In this document: piece after piece, positions 59,082 to 64,000 of the stretch | Position numbering within the stretch: the stretch's first letter is position 1 | Layout: each line of letters starts with the position of its first letter | NCBI GenBank assembly: GCA_947561395.2 | Contig: OX387193.1 | Coordinates: forward strand, 27,522,276-27,586,275 | Reading direction: 5' to 3' | Source: Buxus sempervirens | Taxonomy: Eukaryota; Streptophyta; Magnoliopsida; Buxales; Buxaceae | Length of the DNA: 64,000 nucleotides | Made by a program: the position numbers and the translations under genes | Notes under the pieces: generated by a model | The model's input: the letters and a program-made list of their open reading frames with translations, nothing else | Database searches by the model: none | What the model was told of the DNA's origin: nothing

Positions 59082-62000
59082 TGTAAAATCCCAAATTTTA
59101 ATGAGATTAAAATTTATTATTTTGGTAATTAATTAAGGCCAAATTGGGAAATTATGCAGAATTGGAGATAGAGAGGGTTCGTTCGAGGTTCCGGGTGAAT
59201 CGATTTGGGAAATTATATTTAATAAAGGTGAGGAAAAATTAGTTAATATTATTTGGGAGATTTAAATTGGTTTAATGATGTGGAAAATGGGTGATATAAA
59301 TTAAATTAGGTTGCTGGTGTAGGAGATGTGGTAGTGTGGCGGTTCAGCAGATCATGATTTAAGTGATGCTTTGAGCGGCAACTATAAATTGGAGCTAAAG
59401 ACAGGCTCGCTGATTTTTTTGCTGAGTTTTGATCGAGCAAACTTGGAGATCTCATAGAGAAGGAGATCCAGGAGCTAGGGTTGAGGAGCTGGAAACCGAA
59501 TTGCTGAGGTGATCAGAGAGGAGTGATCTGATCGTGATGCTCTGTTTATCGGTATAGAAGAGAGCTGCTGCAGAACTTCAATTCGTCATGAGTAATCCGA
59601 ATTCTGCAAATTCAGATCAAGTTGGATGTAAGTTAACATTAAACTTGAGTTTTCGTTCTAGTTTTAGTGAGGATTCAAATCAAATTCCAGATCTGAAAAG
59701 CCTGAACAAATGAGATAAATTTCAGAGGAGGAGTGGGCGTTGAATTGGAACTCTACTGCAGAACTCAAATCTGTAGATTTGCAGTCTTCAACAACTCGAA
59801 TTTGCATCTGAAGGTGAGTAGCACAAATCTTAATCGAGTTTTCATGGTTTTAATTGGAAATTGTTGATGGAATGAGCATGTTTCAGATCTATGTTCTGCT
59901 GAGGATTGTCGTCAATATCAAAACATATCTGCTAGAAGTTCCACTTGATTTCCAGATTAGATTGATTGTTAATCATGCAAGCTTTGTTATGGTGAAGAAG
60001 ATCCGTAGGCAAATTAATATATGATTCATGTTAGAACTAAGATATTGATTGCTGGATTTCAGTTTTCGAAATTTGGAAAATAGCATGGAACAGTTACTGA
60101 AAATGTGGTCGATCAAACCAACTTGTACTAATGTCTTAAGCATGCACTTAGTGTTAAAAATTATCCTAGAAATGAGTTGAATGCAAAACATCAGAATCCA
60201 TTTGATGCTGTGATCATTAGCTATATCAAATCTGGGCACATAGAGAGGGCGCCCAGCATTGCTGGAGATCGCCCACCTCCTTTAGAGGTCAGCGCCCAGC
60301 AGGTCTTTGATCTCTAAAGACTTAACTTCTATCCTATATTAGAGGTTCTTCTAGGATTTGGTTCGAATGTGCGACAGAAGGTTAGTCTAAGTGATATGAT
60401 CGATATAACCATTCAACCATGGAGATTTTTGATTAGTAAAGAAAGGTATTTCAGTCTTAGGTTAGGTTTACTTTATGGTTTTGAGTATGGAATTTAATCA
60501 TAGGTAAATCAAGGTCTTTAAGGTAAAACCCATAGGTAGAGTGAATCAGGTTTTGGTTATGGAAATCTATGCTTAAAGAATGATAGAAGTGGCTAAGGTA
60601 GATGGCTTTACAATAGGTTCTTAATTAAATTCAAGTAATTTATAAAGGCATGTTTAGGGAGTTAGAATATTACCAGAAATAGTTGGATTACCACAAAATA
60701 GATCAATCTTAATCAAATTTCCACAGCTGTACTTGAATCTGGAAAAATAGAGAGAGCGCCTAGGATTGCTGACCATTGCCGACCATTGCTGACCTAGCGC
60801 CCAGCTCAAGCTTAGGGTGATTCAAACTCAAATTCTTAATTCCAACAAGGGGAAAAACCTTTGGGAATCTAACCAAGAGTAATTAAAGGATTTCTGGAAA
60901 ATAAGAGAGGTTGGTCTGAGAAATTCTTCAGGTACTAATATAAAAATCAGCAACTTATCTAGGTAAATTAGAGTGAGTATTTTATAAGTTCTGATATTTT
61001 CCAGCAATTATAACTTGGGTTTTCAATACATGTATGGAGGTATTATCCACATGATAAATGGGAGATGTAGAAAGGAAGTTGGAGTGAGATATAAGTGCTG
61101 AACCTGGGTTTATATTAAAGTATAAAGTAAGGAAATCAGAAAAATGTGGTGAGAAATGAGTTGGAGATTATAAAGAAATCTGAACCTATGTATAGTCTCA
61201 AGATGGTTCCTTTTGTAAACATATTAGGTAATATCCTCTAAGGATACTTTATTAATGATAAAAAAGGATTGGAGTACAATAATAAATGCTGAAATGAAAA
61301 TATTAAAGAGGGTTATATGAAGTAAAAGAGTTAAAGAAAGAGTTGAGAATATTAGATTAAATAAAAGTGAGTTAGTGTAAATTCTATGGGGAAAAGTTTC
61401 TGGTGAGTATAAAATAAAGGCGACAAGTCTGAATTTAATATTATTACTAAACTTTACTATCTATATGCAGATTTGCCGGTTTAACCGAGTTTTTGGCAGT
61501 TTTACCAAATTTTGACTATCAAAGGGATTTTATGGAAATTAATGAAAGGAGCTTGAAAATTTTATTATTGAAATAAAGATATGTCTATAAATTCTGATTT
61601 TATGAATACGGTTGAACCTTGATTTATTAGCACTGGATTTCACCTCGGATGTGACGGGATTGTCATGAGTATGTAATTTTTACATTGCACCGGTTTTATG
61701 CGGATTCTACGGAAAGAGAATTTTAAATTGAATATGAATGATTGGTTTTCTGGTTTGGAATTGGTTTTCCTCCATGTACTTGGAGAGACAGTTGTGATGC
61801 CCATGTACTTGGGTAGTTGTGATACCTCCGTGTACTCGGGGATGCCCCATGTACTTGGGATGTTGATACCTCTGTGTACTTAGAGATGCCCCGTGTACTC
61901 GGGATGATATGATTGAGATTGAGATGAGTTGTGCTTGCTAGATTTCACGGTTGGTTTTGGTCTTAGAGTCTAGTGGGCATAGCTCGATATGGATCCATGT

Positions 62001-62768
62001 TAGGAGCTAGTTAGTGGAAAGGATTGTTCTTTGCTAGTTGTAATACTTTGTTCACGCACGCGTTTCCACTGTGTACTCAGTGAGGCCTGATCGTGTACTT
62101 GGCTGGCTGCGGCTATCCCTCATTTTATCGTGTACTCAGACTGTGACTGGATTAGTACATGCCAACCCATCACTGTATTGGGTGGGTTCTCCCTCAATAA
62201 GACGATGATCGTGTACTCGGCATATCGCACCTAAGCCGGGAGGTGGCATAGTGAACACTGGCATTACCTAGTTAAAGACAGTCTTATTTCATGAGTCCTG
62301 CAGCGATTATCAACTGTTGATTTGATGTTACATATATGTTTGTTGAACTGAATTATTTCTGTATTTTTTTCTGATTGCTTGGATTACTGTTGAATTACTC
62401 GGATTATTCGGAACTGAGGTGTTATCGCTACTGTTGCATGATTTACAACTGTATCATATTTTAGAACTGATGAACTGTATTTGAGCATGCATGTGCTGCT
62501 TACTGGGATATTCGTATCTCATTCCTTTCAGTTTTGTTTTATTTTCAGATTCTGGTAAGGATGGCACCAGAGATTATATGCTTGGTTCATGTGAGTTAGC
62601 CTTGGGTTACAGTATTTTATTGATGAGCTTGGGTTATAGTGCACTTTGATTATCCAGTTATTGATTTATTCATGTTTTCCTTCACTCTGATTTGCTATCC
62701 TGGGTTATATATTAACCTCGGAGATAAGTTACGATTTTACCTACGTAACTTGGATTTGGGGCGTTACA
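59082..62768 (+). mobile_element. Solo LTR of family A (A2) in LTR B3
   Basis: Starts TGTAAAATCCCAAATTTTAA and ends GATTTGGGGCGTTACA, 3687 bp, flanked by ATATC (59077-59081 and 62769-62773). The B2 copy shows the uninterrupted site (GTGATATCATCCTGGCAC near 49539). Same family as A1 at the window start, and longer by perhaps 0.9 kb in the middle, where GCGCCCAGC words occur near 60250-60300 and 60770-60810. No gag or pol. Confidence 0.9.
61765..61910 (+). repeat. Tandem block in LTR A2
   Basis: Six or more copies of a GTGTACTYGG / ATGTACTTGG word, mostly alternating between CTCC-type and GCCC-type contexts; single copies follow near 62070, 62096, 62130 and 62211. Confidence 0.8.
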
Positions 62769-62779
62769 ATATCATCCCG

Positions 62780-62880
62780 GCACCAACATCGGTGGCCAAT
62801 GCCCATTTGCCACAGGTAATCGACAATGGATGCCTGTACATCAAGGGTAATCGGCGTATGGATGCCTAGCCACCATGTGC
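62780..62880 (+). repeat. Tandem block in LTR B3
   Basis: Two units of the GGATGCC...AAGGGTAATCGGC repeat; one fewer than in B2. Confidence 0.65.
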
Positions 62881-63553
62881 AATCGGTGAAGCTAGATGGG
62901 GTCATGTGCAGTATATATAACATCCTAGATAACAAGTGATAAGAATATACGAATGATTGTTATTAAATGGATTACCTGTACACCTAAGCACAGGCATACA
63001 CCTATTGTATAGCACTGAACTGTGATGTATTACTTATGATTTCAAATACCCGCATGTCATGGTTTCATCGAATATTATCTACATAAACTGTGTTTTCACC
63101 GTGCATGCATGTGTTGCTTATTGAGACAATCATCTCATTAGTTGTTTTATATTGTTTTTTTCAGACCCGTCGACGTCCTGTGTGAAGGATCGGGCTGGGG
63201 ATAGAGGCAAGGAGAAATCTATTGGGTATAGAGAGGAAGATTACTATAGGCCCTAGGCTTTTCCTTTCTGTTGTACATTTATAGTTTCCTTTTGGATTGT
63301 AAATCGTATACTTTGAGAGGAGTGATTAGTCACCCACATTTTGTAATCTCCAAATAGTTATATAAATTGTTTTGTAGTCTACCACCACACTATTTCTTGT
63401 ACACTGTTATTACGCACATGTATGAACTATTTAGCACTCCCACTCACAATAGAAAAGTTTTAAATTCTCTGCATTTTATCAGGTATAAAGACCCACCTGT
63501 GGTGGTCTGGGACGGGTGCCTTGAAGGGGCAGACCTAGTTCTAGGGCATCACA

Positions 63554-63601
63554 TGAGTGGGGATCTCTATTTATTGAGGTGCTTTCCAAGATGGTTCGGA
63601 C
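63554..63601. other. Flank between LTR B3 and the hAT-like end
   Basis: Short unassigned sequence; nothing recognisable. Confidence 0.4.
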
Positions 63602-64000
63602 TAGGGCTGGCAATGGGTCGGATATATATCCGAATCCGACCCGAATCCGATCCGAAAATCCCGAATCCGATCCGAAAATATAGATCCGTGGTTCGAATAC
63701 GGATATCGGATTTCAGATCCGACCGAATTCGGATCCGAATCCGAATCTGTCCATATCCGATCCGAAAAAGATCCGAACCGAAATCAACATATACTTTTCA
63801 TTACATCATTGGTAAACTTTGTATAAACCATGGTTGAACTATCCTTATTCATATCTTGCTTTAATATTTATATGGCTCATTAGTTTTGATAATTAAAATT
63901 TGCTTTAATAGTTAAGCTTGACTTTTGAATTTTAAGTTCAAATCGGATCTAATTCGGATCGAATTCGGATTTCGGTTATTTATTCGGTCGAATTTCGAAT
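63602..64000. mobile_element. End of a hAT-like non-autonomous element, cut by the window
   Basis: Starts TAGGGCTGGCAATGGGTCGG, the usual end of a widespread plant hAT/MITE group (TAGGGCTGGCAA...GGGTCGGGT). It is followed by many CCGAATCCGATCCGA words and then AT-rich sequence. GGATCCGAATTCGGAT words return near 63945. The other end is outside the window, so the 8-bp duplication cannot be tested. Confidence 0.6.

Larger units (their letters stand above)
57392..63553 (+). repeat. LTR B3 (5'-truncated), holding a family A solo LTR
   Basis: Similarity to the B2 LTR begins abruptly near 57392 (B2 position about 44945) and runs to the end GGGCATCACA at 63553, interrupted by 59082-62768. It lacks about the first 380 bp of the LTR. 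The GAGCGCC block is near 57850-58000, the GGGTACGTTTTGTCAAAG segment near 58148 and the tandem block near 62780-62880. No internal region of element B is attached in the window. Confidence 0.85.

Noticed and set aside
1-64000. Bacterial-type systems (CRISPR, operons) or a new defence system
   Set aside because: All coding sequence belongs to plant transposable elements; tandem blocks lack the regular repeat-spacer form of CRISPR arrays.

Overview
The window is repeat-rich nuclear DNA from a flowering plant with a large genome. Every recognisable gene belongs to a transposable element: chromodomain Ty3-gypsy elements (Tekay/Del-like), a Sirevirus-type Ty1-copia element, two CACTA (En/Spm) transposons with plant-specific transposase domains, many very long (1.8-3.7 kb) LTRs, and the end of a hAT-like element. 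I saw no host gene, rRNA, tRNA or CRISPR. A dicot is my guess, but nothing here proves it. Family and domain names come from recognising motifs by eye; no search was run.

Left two thirds (1-40936) is a deep nest. An LTR of family A (minus strand) is split by a CACTA transposon, CACTA1 (1896-40654, target duplication GTT). CACTA1 is split by a gypsy element, B1 (2996-about 22230, minus). B1 is split by a solo LTR of family C (7340-19867, duplication ACTCC). That LTR is split by a second CACTA of the same family, CACTA2 (9334-18970, duplication AAG). A young Sirevirus (27289-37370, duplication AAGAG) sits separately in the last transposase exon of CACTA1. Each CACTA has palindromic GCGGCGGTAA-type subterminal arrays, a TATA box right after the left array, a GC-rich untranslated first exon, a TNP2-type transposase gene (Transposase_21, DUF4218, DUF4216) and a second gene with a Transposase_24 domain. 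Both transposase genes are broken, in different places.

Right third (40937-64000) is a pile of LTR elements: a fragment of a plant-transposon-protein ORF (40937-41551), a cut LTR of family E, gypsy copy B2 (about 42641-50359) whose LTR holds solo LTR D (46064-49242, duplication ATGAG), an inverted B-like LTR piece, a tandem-repeat stretch, a complete LTR F with primer-binding site (51586-54550) and its leader, which holds solo LTR G (55408-57194, duplication GCTAC), then LTR B3 (57392-63553) holding a solo LTR of family A (59082-62768, duplication ATATC), and a hAT-like end at 63602.

Most notable non-gene signals: a 60-nt near-perfect hairpin present identically in both CACTA copies upstream of the transposase start; subterminal palindrome arrays that lead straight into the TATA box; a module of about 170 bp repeated inside the CACTA elements; and a common layout of the long LTRs (GAGCGCC-type word block, a shared GGGTACGTTYTACCAAAG-type segment, and a short tandem-repeat block near the 3' end) across families with otherwise different sequence.
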